From positions 203,772-267,771 of the forward strand of contig NZ_KB899972.1 in assembly GCF_000378485.1 (NCBI RefSeq): 64,000 bases of DNA, in the 5' to 3' direction. Shown piece by piece: positions 9,460 to 17,825 of this stretch; within the stretch, counting starts at the first letter, position 1, and each line of letters starts with the position of its first letter. The translations under genes and the position numbers were made by a program. The notes under the pieces were generated by a model that made no database searches, was not told where the DNA came from, and worked only from the letters and a program-made list of their open reading frames with translations. The stretch comes from Flavobacterium rivuli WB 3.3-2 = DSM 21788 (GTDB lineage: Bacteria > Bacteroidota > Bacteroidia > Flavobacteriales > Flavobacteriaceae).

Positions 9460-9492
9460 CAGTTACTTACTGCGTTATTTTGTAAATTGTAC
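9460..9492 (+). promoter_or_regulatory. Upstream element of the OYE gene, shared with 52.4 kb
   Basis: CAGTTACTTA at 9460-9469 is followed by TATTTTGTAAATTGTAC at 9476-9492. The same two blocks (CAGTTACTTA and TATTTTGTAATTGTAC) occur at 52399-52435 before a small membrane protein gene, with a longer spacer. The blocks could be a promoter or the site of a common regulator. The TAnnTTTG spacing is off by one base. Confidence 0.35.
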
Positions 9493-9515
9493 CTACAATT
9501 TAAACTGTAACAAAA

Positions 9516-10592
9516 ATGGCAACAGAAAGCAATATACTCCTAAGCCCCCTACAGCATTTTAGCAACCGCATCGTGATGGCTCCCATGACCCGTTCGCGTG
9601 CGATAGATAATATCCCAAACGACCTGATGGCTGAATACTACAGCCAACGCGCAACGGCAGGGCTAATTATTACGGAGGGGACTTCCCCATCGCCTAACGG
9701 GCTTGGCTACCCACGTATTCCGGGAATTTTTAGTGAAGAACAAATTGAAGGATGGAGAAGAACCACCGATGCCGTACATGCTAAAGGCGGTAAGATATTT
9801 ATACAGTTTATGCATGTAGGACGCGTAGGCAGTTACGAAAATTTACCTGAGGGAGCTACACTGGTTGCGCCATCGGCTATTTCAGCTTTTGGAGATATGT
9901 TTACTGACACTAAGGGTATGGTAAAAACCGATACTCCCGAAGCAATTACACCAGATAGCATTAAAGATACCATTGCTGAATTTGTTCAGTCGGCGAAAAA
10001 TGCTATTGCTGCAGGCTTTGATGGTGTGGAATTACACAGTGCCAATGGCTACTTACTGGAGCAATTCTTAAACCCGAATGCCAATACCAGAACTGATGAA
10101 TACGGCGGCAGCATTGAGAACCGTGCCCGTTTTGTTATTGAGGTTACTAAAGCTGTGGCAGATGCTATTGGCAAGGATAAAACCGGTATACGTTTTTCGC
10201 CTTATAATGATTTTAATACCATGCCCCCGTATGACGAAGTATATGAAACATACGAATACCTTGCAAAAGAGATGAATAAAACAGGTATTCTATACATTCA
10301 CCTGTTAGATGGTGCAGCACGAAAACAGCAAAAAGGGTTAGAACTTATATCGGCAATGCGCGCTTATTTTAATGGAATATTAATCCTTAATAGTGGCTAT
10401 ACAAAAGAAAGGGCAACTGCTGCCATAGAAAGTAACGAAGCCGATATGGTATCATTTGGCAACTTGTATATCAGCAACCCCGACCTGGTAAACCGTTTTG
10501 AGAACGACCAGTATCTTACACAGGCAGAAGAAAGCACGTTTTATACACCCGGCGAAAAAGGCTATACAGATTATCCTGTTTACAAAGAGTAA
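9516..10592 (+). CDS. Old yellow enzyme family NADH:flavin oxidoreductase (NemA-like)
   Basis: 358 residues forming a single FMN-binding TIM barrel. Visible family motifs are NRIVMAPMTRSRA at the start, GVELHSANGYLLEQFLNP and TDEYGGSIENRARF in the middle, and GNLYISNPDLVNRF near the end. Enzymes of this group reduce activated C=C bonds of enones, N-ethylmaleimide or nitrate esters using NAD(P)H. It is a monocistronic cytoplasmic enzyme, convergent with hutH. The gap between them holds a large palindromic repeat. Confidence 0.93.
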   Translation: MATESNILLSPLQHFSNRIVMAPMTRSRAIDNIPNDLMAEYYSQRATAGLIITEGTSPSPNGLGYPRIPGIFSEEQIEGWRRTTDAVHAKGGKIFIQFMHVGRVGSYENLPEGATLVAPSAISAFGDMFTDTKGMVKTDTPEAITPDSIKDTIAEFVQSAKNAIAAGFDGVELHSANGYLLEQFLNPNANTRTDEYGGSIENRARFVIEVTKAVADAIGKDKTGIRFSPYNDFNTMPPYDEVYETYEYLAKEMNKTGILYIHLLDGAARKQQKGLELISAMRAYFNGILILNSGYTKERATAAIESNEADMVSFGNLYISNPDLVNRFENDQYLTQAEESTFYTPGEKGYTDYPVYKE

Positions 10593-10599
10593 TATTTAC

Positions 10600-10681
10600 C
10601 CCGTAGAGACGCATTAAATGCGTCTCGCACAATGAAAACTGAATTATAGCACGAGAGACGCATTCAATGCGTCTCTACGGG
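10600..10681. repeat. Double-palindrome dispersed repeat
   Basis: CCCGTAGAGACGCATT starts the element and the reverse complement ends it. Within it are two smaller near-perfect palindromes of 21 bases each (10606-10626 and 10655-10675, GAGACGCATT-n-AATGCGTCTC). It lies between two convergent genes and could act as a two-way terminator. The GTAGAGACGCATT type of repeat is known to be scattered in several bacterial groups. Confidence 0.8.
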
Positions 10682-10724
10682 AAATTTATGTGGTCAATTC
10701 TGAAATCAAAAATCTGAAATAGGA

Positions 10725-12233
10725 TTATTCAATAACACTATCATCAAGATGCAGGTTATTTAAAAATGCAATGGTATTTTCTATATCGTAATGAAGTATA
10801 CGGTCTTCGGTAACTAAAGGCACTTCTTCGCGATAAGATTTAATGAACATCTCGATGAAATCACTTGATTTCAATGGCCTCCTGAATTCTAATGCCTGGG
10901 AAGCATTCATAAGTTCTATTGCCAATATACGCTCCAGGTTTTCCATAATACGCAATGCTTTGGTAGCAGCGTTAGCACCCATACTCACGTGGTCTTCCTG
11001 GCCGTTGCTCGATACTATACTATCTATACTTGCAGGGGTAGCAAGTTGCTTATTCTGGCTCACAATGCTCGCCGCAGTATATTGTGGAATCATAAAGCCG
11101 GAATTAAGTCCGGGGTTGCTGACAAGGAATGGCGGCAGGCCGCGCAACCCTGATATAAGCTGGTAGGTACGCCTTTCGGATATACTACCAAGTTCGGCAA
11201 GGGCAATGCCTAAAAAGTCGAGTGTTAAGGCAAGTGGCTGCCCGTGGAAATTACCACCGGAGATGATCTCATCGCTTTCAACAAATATATTTGGGTTATC
11301 GGTTACCGAATTGATCTCGGTTTTAAATACTTTTTTCACATAATCTATAGTATCCTTGGTAGCGCCATGCACCTGCGGTATACAACGGAAAGAATACGGG
11401 TCCTGAACGTGCTGTTTAGGCTGTGCAATGATCTCACTGTCTTCAAGCAAATCGTTAAACCTGCGGGCCGTAATAATTTGCCCTTTGTGTGGGCGAATCA
11501 TGTGTATGTGCTCATTAAACGGCTCTATACGGCCATCAAAACCTTCAAGGGAAACGGCAGCAATAACATCTGCCAGATAGCAAAATTTAGTACTTCTTAG
11601 CAATACATGAACACCATAAGCACTCATAAACTGGGTACCGTTAAGCAGTGCCAAACCTTCTTTCGATTTAAGGACAATAGGTTCCCATCCCATTTTTTGC
11701 AGCACTTTATGTGCAGGCTGGCGGAAACCATCTGCATATACTTCGCCCTCCCCTAAAAGAGGCAAAGAAAGGTGTGCCAGCGGTGCAAGATCGCCCGAGG
11801 CTCCCAGTGATCCTAATGTATATATTACAGGAAGGATGTCGTTATTATAAAAATCGATAAGCCTTTCTACCGTTACTAACTGCACACCGCTATGGCCGTA
11901 GCTAAGCGACTGTATTTTAAGCAGCAGCATGATCTTTACCACCGCTCCGGGTACTTCATCCCCTGTACCGCAGGCATGCGATTTTACAAGGTTTTCCTGT
12001 AATTTAGAAAGGTCGTCGTTAGATATCTTGATGTTGTAAAGCGAGCCAAAACCGGTATTGATACCGTAGATGGGCTTATCATTATCCAGCATTTTGTTAT
12101 CGAGGTAGTTGCGGCATTTTTCTATGTTGGCGCGTGCCTCTTCAGAAAGAGCGAGTTTTTTATCCTGCGAAAGGATATCGTTCACGGTTTCAAGAGATAA
12201 GATGTCGCTGCTGATATAATGTATAGTATCCAT
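10725..12233 (-). CDS. hutH: Histidine ammonia-lyase
   Basis: About 502 residues from the ATG at 12233 (MDTIHYISSDIL). An ATG nine codons further upstream (12260) is also possible. The enzyme removes ammonia from L-histidine to give urocanate, the first step of histidine degradation. The catalytic MIO group forms from Ala145-Ser146-Gly147 in GSLGASGDLAP. The catalytic tyrosine motif YGINTGFG is at 56-63, and QDPYSFRCIPQVHGA is present. No other hut gene lies next to it. The upstream neighbour on the same strand is the NAD(P)HX repair gene. Confidence 0.94.
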   Translation of the reverse strand: MDTIHYISSDILSLETVNDILSQDKKLALSEEARANIEKCRNYLDNKMLDNDKPIYGINTGFGSLYNIKISNDDLSKLQENLVKSHACGTGDEVPGAVVKIMLLLKIQSLSYGHSGVQLVTVERLIDFYNNDILPVIYTLGSLGASGDLAPLAHLSLPLLGEGEVYADGFRQPAHKVLQKMGWEPIVLKSKEGLALLNGTQFMSAYGVHVLLRSTKFCYLADVIAAVSLEGFDGRIEPFNEHIHMIRPHKGQIITARRFNDLLEDSEIIAQPKQHVQDPYSFRCIPQVHGATKDTIDYVKKVFKTEINSVTDNPNIFVESDEIISGGNFHGQPLALTLDFLGIALAELGSISERRTYQLISGLRGLPPFLVSNPGLNSGFMIPQYTAASIVSQNKQLATPASIDSIVSSNGQEDHVSMGANAATKALRIMENLERILAIELMNASQALEFRRPLKSSDFIEMFIKSYREEVPLVTEDRILHYDIENTIAFLNNLHLDDSVIE

Positions 12234-12304
12234 GTTTAGGCTGTGGTTTAGAATCCGCAAAATTCACTAATTCGCAAGTAAAAAACAACATTTTTAGCAA
12301 TTTT

Positions 12305-13804
12305 TCATTTTTGCCTGCATTCTGCTTCTATTTTAAGATAGGCTTTGCCCAAATAATTAATAACATCTGACGCTGTAAATGCCTGATGCCCCGTCTCTGT
12401 AACTGCAATATCGGCGGTAAGCCCGTGCAGGTAAACGCCCAGTACTGCTGCATCTGCCGCTACATACCCCTGCGCAAGAAGCCCGGTTATAATACCGGTA
12501 AGCACATCGCCCGTGCCACCGGTTGCCAAAGCTGCATTACCTGTAGAATTTATATACACACTATTGCCGTTAACAATAAAGGTATGGGCATCTTTAGCCA
12601 CAATAACCAATTTATACTGAGTTGAAAAAGCTTTTGCTTTTTCCAGCTTATCAAAATCGTTATCCCATTTGCCTAAAAGGCGTTCCAGTTCTTTGGGGTG
12701 CGGGGTCAGGATGCTGTTCTCCGGTAGGTGTTCCAGCCATTCTTTATTGTATGATAAGATGTTGAGCGCATCGGCATCTATTACCATCGGTACAGTGGCA
12801 AGTTTTAAAAAATCATGGATGGCCTGCTGGGTTTCAGGATGCTGCCCAATACCGGGGCCTAACCCTACAGCTTTGGGCTGCAATTCGAAACCTATTTTTG
12901 TAATATGCTCATCGCCATCAGTAAGTGCCATAGCCTCGGGGAAAGAAGACTGTATAATTTCGTACCCACATTTAGGCAGGTATGCCGTTACCAGTCCGCA
13001 TCCCGACTTTAAAGCAGCCTTTGCCGAAAGGCACACCGCACCTATTTTACCATAACTACCACCTATAATTAATGCATGCCCCTGTGTGCCCTTATGTGCA
13101 TGGGGTTTTATGGGGCGGTAACGTTTTTCAATCTGGTGGCTATCTATAAACTCGTAATAAGACGGGGTGTCATGTATAAATTGCTTGTCTATGCCTATGT
13201 TTAATATTTCTACACGGTTTATATAATCACTATTGCCTGCCATGTAAAAGGCAAGCTTTGGGAACATGAATGTTAAAACAATATCGCTCTGTACTGCAAA
13301 CTCAGTAGGCTTATCCATATACATACCCGATGGTACATCTATAGATATAATAGTGCCCTGGCAACGGTTTATCCTGTCGATAACGGTTACCACACTTTCA
13401 GGCAGGTCTCGGTTCATCCCAATACCAAATAATGCGTCGATATAAACAAGTTTTCCCCTTTTAAAATCGTAAACTTCGCCGGTGTTATAAGCTATATTGT
13501 TTTCTTCTATATGCTTTAAGGCAACTTCATATTCGGGGGTGGGCCTTCCGGCATCTTCTATAATATCCAGTATAAGCGGATACCCGTCTTCCTTAAGCAG
13601 CCGGGCAACCACAAGCCCGTCGCCACCATTGTTACCCCGCCCGCAAAAAACATGAAAAGTGGTCTCTTTATCGGCAAAATGTTTTTTAAGCCACAAAAAA
13701 ACTTCAAAAGCGGCCCTTTCCATAAGCTGGATGGATGTAATACTCTGGTTGGTAATTGTTATTTTATCAGCCTCACGTATGTTTATTGTGTCAAAAATCT
13801 TCAT
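12305..13804 (-). CDS. nnr: Bifunctional NAD(P)H-hydrate epimerase/dehydratase
   Basis: 499 residues. Residues 1-215 are the YjeF-N epimerase domain, with the motif [17 protein letters not shown]. Residues 225-499 are the ribokinase-like ADP-dependent dehydratase, with [16 protein letters not shown] and [20 protein letters not shown]. Together they repair hydrated NADH and NADPH. The gene is on the minus strand 72 bases upstream of hutH. It is divergent from the threonine operon, whose promoter starts 54 bases from its ATG. Confidence 0.95.
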   Translation of the reverse strand: MKIFDTINIREADKITITNQSITSIQLMERAAFEVFLWLKKHFADKETTFHVFCGRGNNGGDGLVVARLLKEDGYPLILDIIEDAGRPTPEYEVALKHIEENNIAYNTGEVYDFKRGKLVYIDALFGIGMNRDLPESVVTVIDRINRCQGTIISIDVPSGMYMDKPTEFAVQSDIVLTFMFPKLAFYMAGNSDYINRVEILNIGIDKQFIHDTPSYYEFIDSHQIEKRYRPIKPHAHKGTQGHALIIGGSYGKIGAVCLSAKAALKSGCGLVTAYLPKCGYEIIQSSFPEAMALTDGDEHITKIGFELQPKAVGLGPGIGQHPETQQAIHDFLKLATVPMVIDADALNILSYNKEWLEHLPENSILTPHPKELERLLGKWDNDFDKLEKAKAFSTQYKLVIVAKDAHTFIVNGNSVYINSTGNAALATGGTGDVLTGIITGLLAQGYVAADAAVLGVYLHGLTADIAVTETGHQAFTASDVINYLGKAYLKIEAECRQK

Positions 13805-13857
13805 TTACCAGTCAATTTGTTGTATTAATAAAATATCCGTAAAAAGCCCCAGTAAAC

Positions 13858-13887
13858 TTGGGCAGCTATGTAAATTTATTACATTTG
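13858..13887 (+). promoter_or_regulatory. Promoter of the threonine operon
   Basis: TTG at 13858-13860, a 19-base spacer and TACATTTG at 13880-13887 give an exact Bacteroidota housekeeping promoter (TTG-N19-TAnnTTTG). The predicted start of transcription is around 13891-13895, next to the leader peptide ATG, so the mRNA may be almost leaderless. Confidence 0.8.
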
Positions 13888-13894
13888 TAAGTAT

Positions 13895-13999
13895 ATGATG
13901 GCTAATAGCAACAAATATTTAACTACAATAACCCCTACCTCTACAGGGGCTGTAAATATTTCTATTACCACAACTACGATCACCCCAATTGGGGTATAA
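13895..13999 (+). CDS. thrL: Threonine operon leader peptide (Thr/Ile-rich)
   Basis: A 34-codon frame starts ATGATGG and ends with TAA at 13997. It encodes MMANSNKYLTTITPTSTG and continues to ...ISITTTTITPIGV. It has ten threonines and five isoleucines, including four threonines in a row. This is the composition expected of an attenuation leader that senses Thr and Ile charging, as in the E. coli thrL peptide. It lies directly after an exact promoter and 81 bases before thrA. The second ATG (13898) may be the real start. Function is inferred from composition and position. Confidence 0.8.
   Translation: MMANSNKYLTTITPTSTGAVNISITTTTITPIGV
13931..13995 (+). promoter_or_regulatory. Candidate attenuator (alternative hairpins) of the thr leader
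   Basis: Four complementary blocks are present: CCCCT (13932-13936), AGGGG (13945-13949), ACCCC (13982-13986) and GGGGT (13991-13995). Blocks 1:2 and 3:4 can form hairpins, and block 2 can pair with block 3 instead. This is the layout of a classical attenuator overlapping the leader codons. Hairpin 3:4 is only five base pairs and is followed by ATAATAATT rather than a clean U run, so termination strength is uncertain. Confidence 0.5.
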
Positions 14000-14080
14000 T
14001 AATTACATATAGACCGCGTGCCATGGTTATTTATACAAATAGCTTAAACCCCCATGTACACTAATAACAAACCTACTCCC

Positions 14081-16531
14081 ATGAACATTATAAAATTTGG
14101 CGGAACATCTGTTGCCAATGCCCAAAATATATCGCTTTGTATAAATATTGTTAAACAAAAAAAGCAAACTGCCCCTGTTGTTGTGGTAGTTTCTGCCCTT
14201 GGCGGAGTGACCGATTTACTGCTTGCTGCCGCCATAAGCGCGTCAGAAAAAAGTGAGGAGTACAAACCCGTACTTGAAAAAGTTGAAGCACGCCACCTTG
14301 AGGTCATTAAAACGTTAGTGCCTGCAACGGGGCAAAGCAGCGTTTTAAGCCATGCCAAAAGAGAACTGAACCGCCTTGAAACATTGTTAGACGGTTGCTT
14401 CCTGCTTGGCGAATTATCTGAACGTACTAAAGATCTTATACTGTCGTTTGGCGAAGTGCTTTCGTCTTACATTATATCGGAGGTTTTAAAGGCACAAGGC
14501 GAAGATGCCTCGCTTGCCGATAGCCGAGACCTGATAAAAACCAACAGCCGTTTTGGTAAAGCGGTGGTTAATTTTGAAGTTACCAATGCGCTTATTGCAG
14601 AATATTTCTCTACAAATAAGCACGACATTACTGTAATGCCCGGCTTTATTGCACAGGCCGGCGACGGTCACACCACTACCCTGGGCCGTGGTGGAAGCGA
14701 TTATACCGCTGCCATTGTAGCCGCCGCGCTTGATGTGGAAAGTCTTGAAATATGGACTGATGTGAACGGTATTTATACCGCCAACCCTAAAATTGTAAAA
14801 CAGGCCGAACCGATACCTTACATTACGTTTGAAGAGGCTATGGAACTTTCGCATTTTGGTGCTAAAGTACTCTACCCTCCTACCATTCAGCCGATATTAA
14901 ATAAAGATATTACGCTTCATATAAAAAATACTTTTGAGCCCGATGCCCACGGTAGCACCATAAACAAAGTGCCCGAGGTAAAGAGCGGTAACCCTATTCG
15001 CGGTATTAGTAATGTAGATGATGTTACCCTGATAACTCTTGAAGGCCCCGGTATGGTGGGTGTGGCAGGTTTCTCTAAACGACTGTTTGAAGTAATTTCT
15101 AAAGAGAACATTAACGTGATATTTATTACTCAGGCATCGTCTGAGCATTCCATCTGTCTGGGTATTGTGGAGGCTGAAGCCAAAAAAGCACAGGCTGCCA
15201 TTGATGCCGAATTTGATTTTGAGATTAAGCAGCTTAAAATATATCCCGCCATTATAGAGAATGGCCTTTCAATTATCGCCGTAGTTGGCGAGAATATGAA
15301 AAACCACCAGGGATTGAGCGGACGTATGTTTAGCACGCTTGGTAAGAACAATATAAACATAAGGGCGATTGCACAGGGCGCTTCTGAAAGAAATATCTCT
15401 GCAGTTATTGATAAAAAAGATGTTAAGAAAGCACTTAATACCTTGCACGAAACTTTTTTTGAAGATGCTACCATTCAGCTTAACCTTTTTGTAATGGGCG
15501 TGGGTAATGTGGGCGAAAAATTCCTTGACCAGATAAAATCGCAGTATAGCTATCTTAAGGATAATTTAAGGATTAATGTGCGTATTGTGGGGCTCTCTAA
15601 CTCCCGCAAAATGTATTTTGATGAAGAAGGCATAGACCTTGAAGGATTCAAACCGCTTCTTGAAACCGGCGAAGCTACCAGTACCAATGGCTTTATTAGC
15701 AAAATAAAAGAGCTTAACCTGCGCAACAGTATTTTTGTAGATAATACGGCAAGCGATACCGTTGCAGCTACATACGCAGAATATTTAAAGAATAGCATTG
15801 CCGTGGTTACATGTAACAAAGTAGCTTGCTCATCTGAATATGCTAATTACAAACACCTTAAAAACCTGTCGAGGCAATATAATGCGCCATTCCTCTTCGA
15901 AACCAATGTGGGTGCCGGATTACCCATTATAGATACGCTTAAAAACCTTATTGCCAGTGGCGACCGGGTACATAAAATACAGGCGGTGCTTAGCGGCAGC
16001 CTTAACTTTATATTTAATAATTTTGGCGAAAACACTCCGTTTGTAAACGTCGTAAAGCAAGCTATGACGGAAGGTTACACGGAACCCGACCCTAAGATTG
16101 ACCTTAGCGGGATTGACGTAAAGCGCAAACTTGTTATACTTATCCGCGAAAGCGGGTATGAGATGGAAATTGACGATATAGACACTATTTCGTTCCTGCC
16201 GGATGAATGCCTGGCAACAACTAATAACGATAATTTTTTACAGTCGCTGGTTAACAATGCTGCGCACTTTGATGCTTTGTATAAAAGAGCTCATTTAAAT
16301 GGCGACCGACTTAAATTTGTTGCGTCGTTCGAGAATGGCAAGGCAAATGTGGGACTGCAGTTTATCCCTCTAACCCACCCGTTCTATAACCTTGAGGGTA
16401 AAGATAACATTGTGCTGTTTTACACCGATCGTTATGCCGACCAGCCTCTAATTATAAAAGGTGCAGGTGCAGGTGCGGCAGTAACAGCATCGGGTATTTT
16501 TGCAGATGTGATAAGGATTGGGAATAAGTAA
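14081..16531 (+). CDS. thrA: Fused aspartokinase/homoserine dehydrogenase
   Basis: About 816 residues from the ATG at 14081 (MNIIKFGGTSVAN, the standard aspartokinase start). An in-frame ATG at 14054 would add nine residues. The order is the aspartokinase domain (KFGGTSV at the start, LGRGGSDYTAAIV), tandem ACT domains, then homoserine dehydrogenase (VMGVGNVGEKFLDQI, NVGAGLPIIDTLKN, YTEPDPKIDLSGIDVKRK). It catalyses the first and third steps from aspartate to threonine and methionine, with the ACT domains for feedback inhibition. It is the first structural gene after the Thr/Ile-rich leader. Confidence 0.95.
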   Translation: MNIIKFGGTSVANAQNISLCINIVKQKKQTAPVVVVVSALGGVTDLLLAAAISASEKSEEYKPVLEKVEARHLEVIKTLVPATGQSSVLSHAKRELNRLETLLDGCFLLGELSERTKDLILSFGEVLSSYIISEVLKAQGEDASLADSRDLIKTNSRFGKAVVNFEVTNALIAEYFSTNKHDITVMPGFIAQAGDGHTTTLGRGGSDYTAAIVAAALDVESLEIWTDVNGIYTANPKIVKQAEPIPYITFEEAMELSHFGAKVLYPPTIQPILNKDITLHIKNTFEPDAHGSTINKVPEVKSGNPIRGISNVDDVTLITLEGPGMVGVAGFSKRLFEVISKENINVIFITQASSEHSICLGIVEAEAKKAQAAIDAEFDFEIKQLKIYPAIIENGLSIIAVVGENMKNHQGLSGRMFSTLGKNNINIRAIAQGASERNISAVIDKKDVKKALNTLHETFFEDATIQLNLFVMGVGNVGEKFLDQIKSQYSYLKDNLRINVRIVGLSNSRKMYFDEEGIDLEGFKPLLETGEATSTNGFISKIKELNLRNSIFVDNTASDTVAATYAEYLKNSIAVVTCNKVACSSEYANYKHLKNLSRQYNAPFLFETNVGAGLPIIDTLKNLIASGDRVHKIQAVLSGSLNFIFNNFGENTPFVNVVKQAMTEGYTEPDPKIDLSGIDVKRKLVILIRESGYEMEIDDIDTISFLPDECLATTNNDNFLQSLVNNAAHFDALYKRAHLNGDRLKFVASFENGKANVGLQFIPLTHPFYNLEGKDNIVLFYTDRYADQPLIIKGAGAGAAVTASGIFADVIRIGNK

Positions 16532-16544
16532 AAATTAGATTAAA

Positions 16545-16617
16545 CCACGAATTTCACGAATTAGCACAAATTTTTGCCCGTTCTAAACTGAATTGGTGTA
16601 ATTCGTGCAATTCGTGG
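16545..16617. repeat. Palindromic dispersed repeat, CCACGAAT type, copy 1
   Basis: Arms CCACGAAT and ATTCGTGG enclose about 57 bases that are partly self-complementary (TTCACGAATTAGCACAAAT against AATTGGTGTAATTCGTGCA). A second copy is at 54760-54835. It lies between thrA and thrB, inside the operon, so it will be part of the mRNA. Confidence 0.75.
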
Positions 16618-16628
16618 CTAAAAATATC

Positions 16629-17558
16629 ATGAACGAGATACAACTATTTTGCCCTGCTACCATAGCTAACGTTTCCTGCGGGTTCGACGTGCTTGGCCTT
16701 TGCCTGGAAAGTGTGGGCGATACCATGACGGTTACCAAAACTCCTGAAAAAGGAATCAGGATAACAGAGATCATTGGTGCCGACCTCCCGTTGGAGACAG
16801 AGAAAAATGTGGCGGGTGTTGCAGCTTTGGCTTTAATTGAAGCCTTAGACCCTGACTTTGGTTTTAGCATTAGCATTACAAAAAATATAAAAGCAGGTAG
16901 TGGTATAGGCAGCAGTGCTGCCAGTGCTGCGGGTGCGGTATTTGGCATTAACCACTTACTTGGCAGCCCGCTAAGCACAAAAGAACTTGTGCAGTATGCC
17001 ATGCAGGGCGAAAAACTGGCAAGTGGTACCGCCCATGCCGATAATGTAGCCCCTGCCCTTTTGGGTGGTTTTACCCTTGTGCGCAGTTACGACCCGCTGG
17101 ATATTATTGCTATTAAATCGCCGACAGAATTGTACGCTACCGTAATCCATCCGCAAATAGAACTTAAAACTAAAGATGCGCGATCTGTACTAAAAGAGAA
17201 TATCAGCCTTAAAAAGGCGACCATACAATGCGGTAACCTGGGCGGGTTAATCAGTGGTTTATACACCGGCGATTACGACCTTATAGGACGGTCACTTCAT
17301 GACGAGCTCGTTGAGCCGGTTCGTAGTATCCTTATCCCGAAATTTGACGAGCTCAAGGCAGCAGCTATTGCAGCAGGCGCTTTAGGCGGAGGGATATCCG
17401 GCAGCGGGCCATCGGTATTTGCATTGTCCAAAGGATTAACTACTGCAAAAAGAGCCGGGCAGGTAATGGCTGCCATAATGAAAGACACAGGAATCCCGTT
17501 TGAAGTGCATGTATCGGCAATAAACCCGGAGGGGATAAAAATAATACACGTGCAATAA
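16629..17558 (+). CDS. thrB: Homoserine kinase
   Basis: 309 residues from the ATG at 16629 (MNEIQLFCPATIANVSCGFD); an upstream GTG lies inside a repeat and is not credible. It is a GHMP kinase with the ATP-binding glycine-rich loop GSGIGSSAASAAGAVFGIN and the C-terminal GGGISGSGPSVFAL. It phosphorylates homoserine to O-phosphohomoserine, the substrate of ThrC. Start codon choice is supported by the family start (CPATIANVGCGFD-like). Confidence 0.95.
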   Translation: MNEIQLFCPATIANVSCGFDVLGLCLESVGDTMTVTKTPEKGIRITEIIGADLPLETEKNVAGVAALALIEALDPDFGFSISITKNIKAGSGIGSSAASAAGAVFGINHLLGSPLSTKELVQYAMQGEKLASGTAHADNVAPALLGGFTLVRSYDPLDIIAIKSPTELYATVIHPQIELKTKDARSVLKENISLKKATIQCGNLGGLISGLYTGDYDLIGRSLHDELVEPVRSILIPKFDELKAAAIAAGALGGGISGSGPSVFALSKGLTTAKRAGQVMAAIMKDTGIPFEVHVSAINPEGIKIIHVQ

Positions 17559-17580
17559 TTTAATATCTAAATCTTTTATT

Positions 17581-17754
17581 ATGAATTCTAAACTAACTTT
17601 AACAATAGACGAAGAGGTACTGAAGGAAGCTAAAGAGTTTGCTAAGCAGCAGAATTGCAGTTTATCTGACATTGTCAGTAATTATTTGAAGCACATAACA
17701 TCCGAGCAAAATGATAATGAAAAAGATGAGGAAACTCAGCAAATAAAACCGTAG
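17581..17754 (+). CDS. Small ribbon-helix-helix antitoxin-like protein inside the thr operon
   Basis: 57 residues starting MNSKLTLTIDEEVLKEAKEF and continuing AKQQNCSLSDIVSNYLKHI, then an acidic tail (EQNDNEKDEE). The beta-strand plus two helices pattern is that of DUF6364-like and other MetJ/Arc antitoxins, which are usually followed by a PIN-domain toxin. No toxin is present: thrC starts 71 bases later. It begins 22 bases after thrB and so is probably in the thr mRNA. It could be an orphan antitoxin or a recruited DNA-binding regulator. Confidence 0.75.
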   Translation: MNSKLTLTIDEEVLKEAKEFAKQQNCSLSDIVSNYLKHITSEQNDNEKDEETQQIKP

Positions 17755-17825
17755 CTGATAAAGCGAACAAAATATTATTAAAGATCAGGGAGCGCTATTA
17801 TTTGTTGCCCTAACATTTTACAATC

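Noticed and set aside
9476..9482. TATTTTG before the old yellow enzyme gene as a normal -7 box
   Set aside because: The spacing between TA and TTTG is one base too short for TAnnTTTG; it is reported only as part of a shared element.
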